A DNA stretch of 47,599 bases from Spirochaetota bacterium. GTDB lineage: Bacteria > Spirochaetota > UBA4802 > JAFGDQ01. The translations under genes and the position numbers were made by a program. Shown here piece by piece: positions 1 to 8,590 of the stretch. A model generated the notes under the pieces. That model was not told the DNA's origin, did no database searches, and was given only the letters and a program-made list of their open reading frames with translations. The stretch is from the NCBI GenBank assembly GCA_016932015.1, contig JAFGDQ010000037.1, positions 83,918 through 131,516 of the forward strand, read 5' to 3'. How positions within the stretch are numbered: the first letter of the stretch is position 1; each line of letters starts with the position of its first letter.

Positions 1-386
1 TACTTGACAGAATAGATATTGAAGTGCTCGTAGGAAGAGTCGAATACAAAGACCTGATGTATAAGGCTTCTGAAGAGCCTTCATCATCAATAAGGGAAAG
101 GGTGACAGCAGCACGTGAAATTCAGAAAAAAAGATTTCAGGGAAGCGGTTATTTTAATTCAAGAATGTCTAATTCAGATATTAAGAATTTCTGCAAAATA
201 GATGCTGAATCAGAGTCAATATTTGAAAAAGCTGTCAAAAAGATGAATTTATCTGCAAGGTCATTTTTTAAAATTCTTAAAGTAAGCCGCACCATTGCTG
301 ATCTTGAAAGGAGTAATTCTGTTGAAAAAAGACATCTTCTTGAAGCATTGTCATATAAAAACCTGCAAAGACATTATGATATGTAG
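1..386 (+). CDS. YifB/ComM family Mg-chelatase-like ATPase, C-terminal fragment
   Basis: Only the 3' end is in the window: the frame is open from the first base and stops with TAG at 384-386. The first complete codons read LDRIDIEV, the conserved block just after the AAA+ core of YifB/ComM proteins. The rest is the helical Mg_chelatase_C domain (RERVTAAREIQKKRF, then LSARSFFKILKVSRTIADLE), ending about where full-length members end. In proteobacteria ComM is a hexameric helicase that promotes branch migration during natural transformation; elsewhere the role is unclear. The ATPase core lies upstream of the window, so the Walker motifs cannot be checked. Confidence 0.88.
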   Translation, partial: LDRIDIEVLVGRVEYKDLMYKASEEPSSSIRERVTAAREIQKKRFQGSGYFNSRMSNSDIKNFCKIDAESESIFEKAVKKMNLSARSFFKILKVSRTIADLERSNSVEKRHLLEALSYKNLQRHYDM

Positions 387-608
387 TAAAAATGATACTA
401 TGCAGTTTTTTTTCAACACTATTTTCACAATGCAATGATTAAACGAATACATTTTACTAATTTTGCTCATAAAAATTTTACAAAAAATCACAAGAATTAT
501 AAAAAATATCTGAGCTTGACGTAATTTCTTTCTTAAAAATTATTTTTTTTCAATATTTTTCTTTAATATCAGCAAAATTATCAAATATTTATTTACAGAT
601 ATACATTA

Positions 609-624
609 TGGCACGCTAATTGCA
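609..624 (+). promoter_or_regulatory. sigma-54 (RpoN) -24/-12 promoter
   Basis: TGGCACG (609-615), four bases, then TTGCA (620-624) matches the sigma-54 consensus TGGCACG-N4-TTGCW at every defined position. The invariant GG (610-611) and GC (622-623) are separated by exactly 10 bases. It lies 45 bases before the ATG at 669 in a 282-bp non-coding gap and points at that gene. No enhancer-binding protein or rpoN gene is in the window. Confidence 0.85.
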
Positions 625-668
625 TTGAATATAAGCAGCTTTATAATAGTTTTATCAGGAGAAAGAAC

Positions 669-872
669 ATGAATAATTCCATATGCGGCGATTGCATAAA
701 CAGAGAAATTTGCGGCGTTAAACAAAAAACAAACTGTGAACATTATGACGTTGCTCTGACAAGAAGTGAAGTACTGAATATTTTAGGTGAACTTCAAACT
801 AAAAATCCTAATGTTGTCCCTTCAATTCTGGGAGCTGTCAAAAAAACATACAGAATCAATATGGCATTTTAA
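669..872 (+). CDS. Cys-rich 67-aa protein of unknown function under a sigma-54 promoter
   Basis: I do not recognise this family. The start follows a clear ribosome site (CAGGAG, 8 bases before ATG). Residues 6-23 carry four cysteines in the order C-x2-C-x5-C-x7-C (ICGDC, then ICG, then NCEHYD), a pattern able to bind zinc or an iron-sulfur cluster. The C-terminal half is predicted helical (LTRSEVLNILGELQ) with no signal peptide or membrane segment, so the product is probably cytosolic. It is monocistronic: a consensus sigma-54 promoter lies upstream and a perfect hairpin terminator follows. That control suggests expression under a specific condition, such as a nitrogen, redox or surface cue; this is inference. 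Confidence 0.75.
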   Translation: MNNSICGDCINREICGVKQKTNCEHYDVALTRSEVLNILGELQTKNPNVVPSILGAVKKTYRINMAF

Positions 873-899
873 CCTGTGGAAGTAGGTTGAACATATATC

Positions 900-940
900 A
901 AATAAATAACTCCGACAGTTTAAGTCGGAGTTATTTATTT
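900..940. terminator. bidirectional terminator hairpin
   Basis: A perfect 17-bp inverted repeat (arms 900-916 and 924-940, 7-base loop) sits between the miniprotein stop (872) and the convergent ABC-ATPase stop (960). The stem has a GC-rich inner part (ACTCCGAC/GTCGGAGT) and an A/T-rich base supplying U-tracts in both directions, so it can end both transcripts. Confidence 0.85.
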
Positions 941-959
941 TAATTACTTTCCTTTTTAT

Positions 960-1919
960 TTACCTCATTATACATCTTACAAAATGACTGTTATTTTTTT
1001 CTTCTAAATTGATTTTTGCATTCAGGCAATCATCGGTTTTACAGGAACAGCGGGAATAAAAAACACATGAATCAGGTTTCTCTGTAACTGCAGGAACAGC
1101 TCCGGGAATAGTACTGAGCCTACTCTTTTGTTCACCTATTCCGGGAACAGCTTCGAATAAACCCACAGTATACGGATGCCTTGGATTATTATATATTTCC
1201 ATAACACTCGCATATTCAACCACCTCCCCAGCATACATTACAGCAACATAATCAGCAGTATTTGCGATCACTCCAAGATCATGACTAATAATGAGAAAAG
1301 ACATTTGTCTTTTCTCCTGTACTTTCAGAAGCAGATCGAGAATCTGCGCCTGAATTGTAGTATCAAGAGCCGTGGTCGGTTCATCCGCTATTAAAATTTC
1401 CGGATTTGCGCACAAAGCAAGTGCTATTAATACCCTCTGCTTCATACCTCCGGATAATTCATGTGGATATGAATTATAACGCATTGCAGGATCCGGAATA
1501 CCGACATGATTAAGCAGCTCTATAGTCATCTCCTCCGCGTCTTTTCTGTTTTTTTGTAAATGCAGCATAATTGCAGAAGATATCTGAAATCCGATTTTAA
1601 ATACCGGATTAAGTGATGTCATTGGTTCCTGAAAAATCATTGAGATGTTCCTGCCTCTTACAGACCTGATATTTTCTTCGGACATTGACAGGATATCTTT
1701 TCCCTTATACAAAATCTTTCCGGAATCTATTCTTCCGGGAGATTTTATAAGCTTCAAAATAGAAAAAGCTGTTACCGACTTCCCGCATCCGGATTCGCCG
1801 ACAAGTCCCAACGTCTCACCCTTATTTATTACCAGCGAGACATCCCTTACAGCATAATTTTTTCCTGATGCCAATAAAAAAGAGACATTAAGATCTTTAA
1901 TTTCTAAAATTGAATCCAC
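960..1919 (-). CDS. DppD/OppD-type peptide ABC transporter ATPase (orphan)
   Basis: Cytoplasmic ATPase of the dipeptide/oligopeptide/nickel importer family. Visible motifs are Walker A GESGCGKS (41-48), Q-loop Q97, signature LSGGMKQR (155-162), Walker B ILIADEP (175-181) and H-loop H213. The C-terminal oligopeptide-type extension starts at RHPYTVGLFEAVPG (about 247-260) and has Cys at 285, 291, 293, 298 and 316, matching the cysteine cluster of DppD/OppD proteins. Length 319 is normal. The start is GTG; the frame is blocked by a stop nine codons upstream. No permease, binding protein or second ATPase is adjacent, so the partners must be elsewhere. It lies 55 bp behind the metallophosphoesterase-like lipoprotein gene and may share its transcript. 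Confidence 0.92.
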   Translation of the reverse strand: MDSILEIKDLNVSFLLASGKNYAVRDVSLVINKGETLGLVGESGCGKSVTAFSILKLIKSPGRIDSGKILYKGKDILSMSEENIRSVRGRNISMIFQEPMTSLNPVFKIGFQISSAIMLHLQKNRKDAEEMTIELLNHVGIPDPAMRYNSYPHELSGGMKQRVLIALALCANPEILIADEPTTALDTTIQAQILDLLLKVQEKRQMSFLIISHDLGVIANTADYVAVMYAGEVVEYASVMEIYNNPRHPYTVGLFEAVPGIGEQKSRLSTIPGAVPAVTEKPDSCVFYSRCSCKTDDCLNAKINLEEKNNSHFVRCIMR

Positions 1920-1974
1920 AATCTTTTTTGAGCTTCTCTGTTAATAGTTTTCATAAATAGTTAGTTGATAGAGC

Positions 1975-2853
1975 TTAATACAAACCAACATATTCCGGCT
2001 TTATTTTGAAAGATGCATTGCTGATATCAACAACGTAATACTGAAAACTGTTTTTTACAGGACCATCATTATATCCGCAACAGCCTGTATTTATATAAGA
2101 TATTTCATCAACGGTATGATTAAGATAAAACGGGAGGCTGCCGGAAAAAACAGCTTTCACTTTAAATTCTTTAAAATACCTATGAAGCAGCTGATAATCA
2201 CTGCATCTTTCTTCTTCAAATGATTTATATTTTTCCGGGACGAATAAAACTGAATGGATGAAGACAATAATTGATTCAGAGTCTTTGCATTTGCCGAGAT
2301 CTCCAAGCAGCCATTTTTTCTGTTCAGCCGGGATTGAACCGCTGCGCTCTGTTGAATCCAGCACGATCAGATGCAAATTCCCGTAATTAAATGAATAGTA
2401 TGACTTTCTTTCTGTAAATTTCTCGTAATAAACCGAAGATGTATTCAAAAGATCTGATTTGCCTTTTACTGTATATAAAATAGGCGATAACTTTGAAAAT
2501 ATCTTAAATGCTTTATTATACTGCCTTTTTATATCAGAATCGGTTATCCCCATCCATTTGGAACCTCCACAGACCATTCCCCCCATATGGACAAGAAAAA
2601 CCGGATTTTCCCTATTAATTGATTCTATTGTTTTCTCCAGTCTCGGGGAAATATCGGCATAAGGTGATTCCGCGCAGGTATTTGCTATGACTGCAAAACG
2701 CAGTTCAGCCTTCTTTTTTATACTTGAACCGGCACATGACATTAAAATAAATAAAAAGCTAATCAGTACAGAAACCCTTAAAATTCGGTTATTTTTCGTC
2801 AGAAATTTAATTCTTCTTTTAATCAGCATATTAAATTTGCCTTTTTTTATCAT
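1975..2853 (-). CDS. lipoprotein with degenerate metallophosphoesterase (calcineurin-like) fold
   Basis: The N-terminus is basic, then a hydrophobic stretch ends in a lipobox (LFILMSC, lipidated Cys at 40 from the first Met). A start at 2829 (Met9) is as likely: an AAAAAAGG sequence precedes it at good spacing. The rest follows the layout of a calcineurin-like phosphoesterase, but the metal ligands look replaced: NTC (58-60) where D-x-H is expected, GGM (91-93) for the GD motif, GKSD for GNHD, and GSLPF for the final GHxH. The family assignment rests on this fold-level order (LRFAVIAN, LHLIVLDST, SIIVFIHS), not on active-site matches. Probably a membrane-anchored, non-catalytic family member. 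Confidence 0.65.
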   Translation of the reverse strand: MIKKGKFNMLIKRRIKFLTKNNRILRVSVLISFLFILMSCAGSSIKKKAELRFAVIANTCAESPYADISPRLEKTIESINRENPVFLVHMGGMVCGGSKWMGITDSDIKRQYNKAFKIFSKLSPILYTVKGKSDLLNTSSVYYEKFTERKSYYSFNYGNLHLIVLDSTERSGSIPAEQKKWLLGDLGKCKDSESIIVFIHSVLFVPEKYKSFEEERCSDYQLLHRYFKEFKVKAVFSGSLPFYLNHTVDEISYINTGCCGYNDGPVKNSFQYYVVDISNASFKIKPEYVGLY

Positions 2854-3083
2854 TAAAAAAATTTTCTTTGTAATATTCAGCTGTCAGCATCAAAATGTAC
2901 TAATTTTCCTGTAAATAAAAAATGTGTTGTGGTCCTCAACAAAATTCATTAATGTTCTTTTAACAGATTTTGTATAAAAACAAAAAATTAATCTCACGGG
3001 CGGCATTTCCGGCTTGTCCATCGAATAAGATATATTTTCCTGTTATTACACACACTCAATTTTAATATATCAATAAAAATTAA

Positions 3084-3776
3084 ATGACTAAAGAAATAAC
3101 AAAGAAAAAATTAGCCGCATTATTATCTGTTTTTACTGTAATATATATAATATTACAGATTATTATCTGTATCGGTAACGACACTGATCTTTCAAGGCAT
3201 TTCTGGATAGAACATAAAAATGTTCAGGAATTAATTAACACAGGTCTGCCGGAAAAATCTGAATTTACTTCAATAATAAAGTTCATATCTGATCAGCATT
3301 TCTGGATTTTAAGGGCTGGAGTCATTCTTACAATATTTCTTGCCTGCTATTATAAAAATAAGAATAAAGAATATTATATTTTATTCTCAAATATAGCAAT
3401 TTCCGCAGTACTTCTCCTGATTATAAGCTCCGGTTTAATTACCTGGATTTTAAAAATATCAACAGGAAAGCCGAGACCGTATACAGACTTTTTCCAGTAT
3501 GTTCATTTCTCTTTATCAACACGTTATCACTCATTTCCATCAGGACATACTACAGAGACATTCTCATATATCGTACCATTTATATATTTTGTCAGAAAAC
3601 CGTATTTCATAATTATATCCTTATTATACGGAGTATCAACAGTCTTTACACGCGTCATTTTATCTCATCACTACATTACAGATGTTCTTTTCGCCATATA
3701 TATTACTTTTATTGCAGGATACATAATTTGCTTTATAGTTAATAAGAAACGCCTGGAAAGACATACTATTCCATAA
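3084..3776 (+). CDS. PAP2-family membrane phosphatase
   Basis: Integral membrane lipid phosphatase of the PAP2/undecaprenyl-pyrophosphate phosphatase type, 230 aa with about six membrane segments. All three signature motifs are present: K124-x6-RP (131-132), PSGH (152-155), and R190-x5-H196-x3-D200, so H155, H196 and D200 can form the usual catalytic set. Such enzymes remove phosphate from phosphatidic acid, phosphatidylglycerophosphate, undecaprenyl pyrophosphate or lipid A; sequence does not say which. A stop codon lies directly before the ATG, fixing the start even though no Shine-Dalgarno sequence is obvious. It is divergent from the lipoprotein gene and separated from ribBA by about 180 bp. 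Confidence 0.88.
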   Translation: MTKEITKKKLAALLSVFTVIYIILQIIICIGNDTDLSRHFWIEHKNVQELINTGLPEKSEFTSIIKFISDQHFWILRAGVILTIFLACYYKNKNKEYYILFSNIAISAVLLLIISSGLITWILKISTGKPRPYTDFFQYVHFSLSTRYHSFPSGHTTETFSYIVPFIYFVRKPYFIIISLLYGVSTVFTRVILSHHYITDVLFAIYITFIAGYIICFIVNKKRLERHTIP

Positions 3777-3958
3777 AATATTAAGTAAATATTTTTGAAA
3801 CAAACACTTTTCATTAAAGTTGTTTTTTACTTTTTATTACTCATAAAATTACAAAATTTATACCTTTATGACCTGAAAAAGAAGTTTTAAAAATGCCTTG
3901 ACTAATGTCTGCAGCCCAATTTTCATGGTTTACAAAGGTTTATCACCAGAGGAAAATT

Positions 3959-5164
3959 ATGAAAACGTGTACAATAGCTGAAGCAGTTGACGATTTCCGC
4001 AACGGCAAAATGATCATACTTGTTGATAATGAAGACAGGGAAAACGAGGGAGACCTTGTTGTTGCAGCTGAATTCTGCACTCCTGAATCTATAAATTTCA
4101 TGGCTACTTACGGACGCGGCCTTATATGTGTCGCAATGACGCAGGAAAGGCTGTCAAAGCTTAAACTGGACCTCATGGTTCCGGAAAATACCGAAAAATT
4201 CACTACAGCTTTTACTGTATCTGTAGATGCAAAACATGGCACTACAACGGGAATTTCAGCAGCTGATAGAGCACGTACTGTTCGGGTGCTCATTGACGAA
4301 TCATCATCACCTGACGATCTTAACAGGCCCGGTCATATTTTCCCACTTGCAGCAAAAAAAGGCGGAGTTCTGGTCAGGGCCGGTCAGACAGAAGGATCTG
4401 TTGATCTTTCCAGAATTGCAGGATTAAAACCGGCAGCAGTAATTTGTGAGATAATGAAAGAAGACGGAACTATGGCCAGAAGGCCTGATCTGGATAAATT
4501 CGCGGAAAAGCACAATATAAAGATCATAACAATAGCTGACTTAATAAAATACAGACAGCATAAAGAAAGACTTATAAACAGAGTATCAAGCGCAAAACTT
4601 CCGACTGTATACGGGAGTTTCGAAATTATTGCTTATGAAACCGAAGTAGACGATGCTCTTCATCTGGCATTGGTCAAAGGAGAAGTCAGCGGAAGAGAAA
4701 ATGTACTGGTACGTGTTCATTCCGAATGTCTTACCGGAGATATGCTCGGCTCCTTAAGATGCGATTGCGGCCCGCAATTGCATAAATCCCTTGAAATGAT
4801 CGAAAAAGAAGGTAATGGGGTTGTTCTTTACATGAGGCAGGAAGGAAGAGGAATCGGCCTTGGAAACAAATTAAAAGCGTATCATCTTCAGGATAAAGGT
4901 CTGGATACGGTTGAAGCTAATATTGAGCTCGGCTTTCCGCCTGACTTAAGAGATTACGGTATAGGAGCACAAATACTTGTAGATCTTGGACTTCATAAAA
5001 TAAAATTAATGACAAATAATCCTAAAAAAATTATAGGTCTTGAAGGGTACGGTTTAGAAGTTACTGAAAGAATTCCTATTGAAATAGAGCCTGAAAAAGA
5101 CAATATTAAATACTTAAAGACTAAGAAAGAAAAAATGGGGCATCTGATTCTCAATAATGGTTAA
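3959..5164 (+). CDS. ribBA: bifunctional 3,4-dihydroxy-2-butanone-4-phosphate synthase / GTP cyclohydrolase II
   Basis: Makes both riboflavin precursors: the four-carbon unit from ribulose-5-phosphate and the pyrimidine precursor from GTP. The N-terminal RibB half (1 to about 205) has [10 protein letters not shown] (23-32), [13 protein letters not shown] and [15 protein letters not shown] (123-137). The RibA half (about 215-395) has HSECLTGD with zinc ligands C257, C268 and C270, then [13 protein letters not shown] and LMTNNPKK. The frame is open to an ATG at 3905, but the ATG at 3959 is preferred because AGAGGA sits just before it and the protein then begins in the family's usual way ([16 protein letters not shown]). 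No FMN riboswitch was recognised upstream. The next gene follows after 11 bases. Confidence 0.96.
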   Translation: MKTCTIAEAVDDFRNGKMIILVDNEDRENEGDLVVAAEFCTPESINFMATYGRGLICVAMTQERLSKLKLDLMVPENTEKFTTAFTVSVDAKHGTTTGISAADRARTVRVLIDESSSPDDLNRPGHIFPLAAKKGGVLVRAGQTEGSVDLSRIAGLKPAAVICEIMKEDGTMARRPDLDKFAEKHNIKIITIADLIKYRQHKERLINRVSSAKLPTVYGSFEIIAYETEVDDALHLALVKGEVSGRENVLVRVHSECLTGDMLGSLRCDCGPQLHKSLEMIEKEGNGVVLYMRQEGRGIGLGNKLKAYHLQDKGLDTVEANIELGFPPDLRDYGIGAQILVDLGLHKIKLMTNNPKKIIGLEGYGLEVTERIPIEIEPEKDNIKYLKTKKEKMGHLILNNG

Positions 5165-5175
5165 AGGACATTAGT

Positions 5176-6141
5176 ATGGAGAATGTAACCGGCTACAAAA
5201 TAGCAGTTGTAGATGATGAAGAAGAAATTCGTGTAGTCCTCACAAAAAAGCTTTCGAAGTTCGGCTATACTGTAATAGCCCTTGAAGATGCTGAGGATTT
5301 GCTTGAAATCCTCAAAAAAGATGAGAAAGCCGTTGATCTCGTCATTTCCGATATTAAATTAAAAGGAATGGACGGGATCGAACTTCTGCGTTATATAGAC
5401 AAGCTTGATTCGCCTATGCCTGTCCTGCTTATTACTGGCCACGGAAATATAGAACACGCAATTCAGGCTTTACGTTACGGTGCATATGACTTTATCAGAA
5501 AGCCGTTTGATCTGACAGAACTTACTTCATCCGTAAACCGGATACTGCGCAGCAAACGTGAAGAAAAGCTTACTGATGATGTAGGAAGATACATAATATA
5601 CGAGAAAAGAATATTTGAAATACCTTCAGACACGACTGCCAACAATGTAATATCATATATTCTTACCAAAGACCTTACCTCAACGGGCCTCTGTAACAGG
5701 ACTACTGCAGGAAACCTTTCACTTGTATTAAAAGAAGCGATTGATAATGCCATAATTCACGGGAATCTGGAGATTTCATCGGATATTATTGAAAATGAGG
5801 GCATAAAGGAATTTTATGCGGAAGTATCCAAGAGAAAAGCTGAAAAGAAATATCTCGACAGAAAAGTAACTATATATTATGAGCTTTCAGAGTCTTATGT
5901 AGAATATATTATCGAAGACGAAGGCCCGGGATTCAATTTCAACTTATTACCTGATCCCACTTATCCGGAAAACTTTTATAAAAACAGCGGAAGAGGTTTA
6001 CTCATTATCAGAACCCTGATGGACGAAGTTGACTGGAACGAAAAGGGCAACATAATAAGACTGAAAAAATATAAGATGCATATGGACGGCGATGAGAAAG
6101 ACCGTATGCAGCCTGCACAGGAACAATCAGTAAACACATAG
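5176..6141 (+). CDS. response regulator receiver fused to RsbW-like histidine-kinase-type ATPase domain
   Basis: A 321-aa cytosolic signalling protein. Residues 5-125 form a receiver domain with acidic pocket D13/D14, phospho-acceptor D59 (VISDIKLKGMDG), T87 and K109. Residues about 150-305 form an HATPase_c domain of the anti-sigma/RsbW type: N-box EAIDNAIIHGN (187-197), G1 box DEGPG (248-252) and G2 box SGRGL (271-275). There is no HisKA dimerisation helix and no phospho-donor histidine, so it is not a kinase of the classical type. The likely output is phosphorylation-controlled binding or phosphorylation of an anti-sigma antagonist or similar partner. It lies 11 bases after ribBA with AAAGGA as ribosome site, so the two are probably co-transcribed. 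Confidence 0.88.
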   Translation: MENVTGYKIAVVDDEEEIRVVLTKKLSKFGYTVIALEDAEDLLEILKKDEKAVDLVISDIKLKGMDGIELLRYIDKLDSPMPVLLITGHGNIEHAIQALRYGAYDFIRKPFDLTELTSSVNRILRSKREEKLTDDVGRYIIYEKRIFEIPSDTTANNVISYILTKDLTSTGLCNRTTAGNLSLVLKEAIDNAIIHGNLEISSDIIENEGIKEFYAEVSKRKAEKKYLDRKVTIYYELSESYVEYIIEDEGPGFNFNLLPDPTYPENFYKNSGRGLLIIRTLMDEVDWNEKGNIIRLKKYKMHMDGDEKDRMQPAQEQSVNT

Positions 6142-6148
6142 GACATCT

Positions 6149-6913
6149 TCAGAAGAATATCCGGTAATAAACCGCAATAATATCCCTCGCACAAAATAAA
6201 GAGACAAACAGACCGGCTGTCAGAAAAGGCGCAAACGGAATCTTTATTCTCAGGCCTTTTTTTGATTTTAACGCATATATCAGGCCGATAACAGATCCTG
6301 TAACAAGTGAGACCTCAAGCGCAACAATCGAAGATTCAAATCCCAGCAGAATTCCCATTACTGACGCGAACTTTAAATCTCCGCCTCCGAAACTGCCGGG
6401 GAATATGAGCAGTACTACAGCAAAAAAAACAGCCATTAATAAAAAACCGTACAGATTATCTTTCAATGAAGCACTTAAAATGACCGGATAAATTGACAAT
6501 AGTAAAAACACAGCCACTAATGAATTCGGGATAATTTTTGTCTTTATATCAATAATCGAAATCGTAATTGATATACTGAGAAGTAAGAAGATATCCGCAG
6601 AATAAAAATTTAAACCGGATTTACGGCAGATTATCAAAGCCAGCAGACCGAATAATACTTCAAATGCCGGGTATTCCCATGAGATATTACTGCCGCACTT
6701 TCGGCATTTTCCCTTTGTAAGCAGATATCCGAGTAATGGAATTAAAAATAATGGATTTATTCTTTCATTACAATGAGGGCACCTGGAAACCGAAAACAAC
6801 GCATAAAAAGCATTCCTTTCAACTGATCCGTTAATAAACCTGACTGCTAATGTATAGAAGAAACTTCCGAACAAAGAGCCGATTATAAAAATTGCAATAT
6901 AACTTATGAGCAT
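6149..6913 (-). CDS. pilD: prepilin peptidase (type IV prepilin leader peptidase / methyltransferase)
   Basis: Inner-membrane aspartic protease that cleaves and N-methylates type IV prepilins or type II secretion pseudopilins. The N-terminal region begins GSLFGSFF and carries the cytosolic zinc site with two CxxC pairs (C45/C48 and C70/C73), which goes with the bifunctional form having the methyltransferase domain. The catalytic aspartates are D122 in IDIKTKIIPN and D179 in GGGDLK. Length 254 is normal. It is last in a minus-strand unit after three outer-membrane barrel genes, 13 bases from the nearest. No pilin or assembly gene is in the window. pilD is used generically; a pulO/gspO role is equally possible. 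Confidence 0.92.
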   Translation of the reverse strand: MLISYIAIFIIGSLFGSFFYTLAVRFINGSVERNAFYALFSVSRCPHCNERINPLFLIPLLGYLLTKGKCRKCGSNISWEYPAFEVLFGLLALIICRKSGLNFYSADIFLLLSISITISIIDIKTKIIPNSLVAVFLLLSIYPVILSASLKDNLYGFLLMAVFFAVVLLIFPGSFGGGDLKFASVMGILLGFESSIVALEVSLVTGSVIGLIYALKSKKGLRIKIPFAPFLTAGLFVSLFCARDIIAVYYRIFF

Positions 6914-6926
6914 TTAATGTTTAAGA

Positions 6927-7685
6927 TTAGATTGATATATAATAATTGATACCGAAAAGAATAAAATCTCCTCTGGTGTTTATCTGCCGGCCGGGAGTAT
7001 TTATTCCATTGCCGTTGATATCAATTCCGTCATTGGAAATTGAACTAGACCTTCCCTCCTGATGTATCCATTCCACTGATATTGAGTATTTATCCAGCAA
7101 CGGTACCTCTGCCCCGACAAGCAAATGCCATCCTGTAAAACTCCCTGTATATTTATCCATTCTGTCTGTTCCCAGAACAGGAAAAGCAGGGTCCGGATTT
7201 GACTGTGTAATTTTTACACTCGCTATATGATAAGTCATTCCGCCGCCGAAATAAAAAAATGTTCTCTCCTTTAAGGGCAGAAGAAAAGCAATGCTAAGCG
7301 GAAAAGAAGCCTGATAGGTTGATATCTTTATTTCATTTTCAGGCCCTCCGGGAGGTGTATAGCTCCCTTCAACGCCGGCTCCCGGTTTAGCAAAATATCC
7401 GGCAAAACGGAAAAGCAGATAATTAAAATGATACTTAAGATTACATCCCAAAAGCAAGGCATAGGGAACATTGATCTCCTCTCCCTCAGCACCTGTATTA
7501 TTCTCTCTATAGTCAGCAATATATTGATTTGCCCTGCTTATCTCATCTCCAAGGTTATTAGGGTCATAGGTCATTCCGGTATTGATTCCTATTGAAAACT
7601 CGCCTATTGCATAGGAAACCTCCGTATAGCAGCATACAAAAGCAATAATCAAAATAATAAAAAAATATATTTTCAGATGTTTCAT
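6927..7685 (-). CDS. outer-membrane beta-barrel protein, paralog 3 of 3
   Basis: Signal peptide of about 26 residues (cleavage after VSYA), then a mature chain of alternating short amphipathic strands ending in NYYISI with terminal aromatic residues, typical of small outer-membrane barrels. It shares landmarks with the next two genes: a TGW/SGW strand (here GSFTGWHLLVGAEV), a Glu/aromatic strand ending GRS (WIHQEGRSSS), and a final strand close to F-x2-G-x-x-YY-I. A loop with DINGNGINTPG could bind calcium, but this is weak. Function unknown. It is third in transcription order, between a barrel paralog (66-bp gap) and the prepilin peptidase (13-bp gap). Confidence 0.78.
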   Translation of the reverse strand: MKHLKIYFFIILIIAFVCCYTEVSYAIGEFSIGINTGMTYDPNNLGDEISRANQYIADYRENNTGAEGEEINVPYALLLGCNLKYHFNYLLFRFAGYFAKPGAGVEGSYTPPGGPENEIKISTYQASFPLSIAFLLPLKERTFFYFGGGMTYHIASVKITQSNPDPAFPVLGTDRMDKYTGSFTGWHLLVGAEVPLLDKYSISVEWIHQEGRSSSISNDGIDINGNGINTPGRQINTRGDFILFGINYYISI

Positions 7686-7751
7686 GCTTTATTATTATTC
7701 CCGAAATATCCTTTAAATATTTAAAATTTTTTTAATACAGTTATTCTTTCT

Positions 7752-8522
7752 CTATTTTAAAAATATATAATAGGACACACCAAGATTAAATTTATAACCC
7801 GTAAAATCAAGAGTTGCGAAATCCGTATCGCCGTCATCATCGGACTTGTCTTTTTTCAATCTGCTGCGGCCGCGGTAATAGGAAATCTTTGTTGTTAAAG
7901 CGATCTTTTCGTTTACAAAATAATCTCCCTGGATCATAACCACCAGAGGTATTCCCCAGCCCGAAAACTTTCCTTTGCGTTCAAAAGGGACAGCAGTATC
8001 TTCAGATTCAAATTTATTTTTGTATAACGCGTTCGCATATGCAGCGCCGCAACTCACTGAAATTTTTGCATCATTCCAGAAAGGTATGCAAACTCCGGCA
8101 GTCAGAGGAATATCATATTGTCTGTACGAATATTCACATTCAAGAATAAAATAATCATCATCGGGAGCAGGGGAATAAAACACGGTCTTCCCTTTACCTC
8201 CGCAAACATTTCTTCCGTAATTAAATCCGGTTCTGAGCAGAAAATAATCATAGAACAAAATATTAAAATCAAATCCGAAGCAGGCCCCGGTCAATCTTTC
8301 AATATCACTCGTTTTGTAACCGTCCATCCTGCGGTTAATTCCGTCCACTCCGGAAGAGGATTGATAATATGATTCCTGGCTGTGTGTAGCAAGGCTGCCT
8401 CCCATTGAAGGCATAAAGCTCGCGTTTATGCCTGCGGAAAAAGTCAGCTTTTCCGCGGACAAAGGCATGCCTGCGCACAGAAACAAGGTTAACGATATAC
8501 TTGTAAATATCTTTTTTTTCAT
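7752..8522 (-). CDS. outer-membrane beta-barrel protein, paralog 2 of 3
   Basis: Signal peptide of about 23 residues (cleavage after PLSA), then a 233-residue strand-rich mature protein. Shared landmarks with its neighbours are GKFSGWGIPLVV, the strand ending SYYRGRSRLKKDKSDDDGD, and the closing FTGYKFNLGVSYYIF. The DDDGD stretch probably lies in an extracellular loop. No enzymatic motif is visible and the family is not one I can name beyond an outer-membrane barrel (OmpX/OMP_b-brl type). Lacks a clear Shine-Dalgarno sequence, like several genes here. Same transcription unit as the flanking paralogs. Confidence 0.76.
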   Translation of the reverse strand: MKKKIFTSISLTLFLCAGMPLSAEKLTFSAGINASFMPSMGGSLATHSQESYYQSSSGVDGINRRMDGYKTSDIERLTGACFGFDFNILFYDYFLLRTGFNYGRNVCGGKGKTVFYSPAPDDDYFILECEYSYRQYDIPLTAGVCIPFWNDAKISVSCGAAYANALYKNKFESEDTAVPFERKGKFSGWGIPLVVMIQGDYFVNEKIALTTKISYYRGRSRLKKDKSDDDGDTDFATLDFTGYKFNLGVSYYIFLK

Positions 8523-8590
8523 TCTATATTTACATTCTGAAATAAAATTGTTATTCCTATAATACAGGATAAATACATTTAGAATTATTC

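Noticed and set aside
4241..4260. TGGCAC resembling a second sigma-54 site
   Set aside because: Inside ribBA, and the required GC at 10 bases after the GG is missing.
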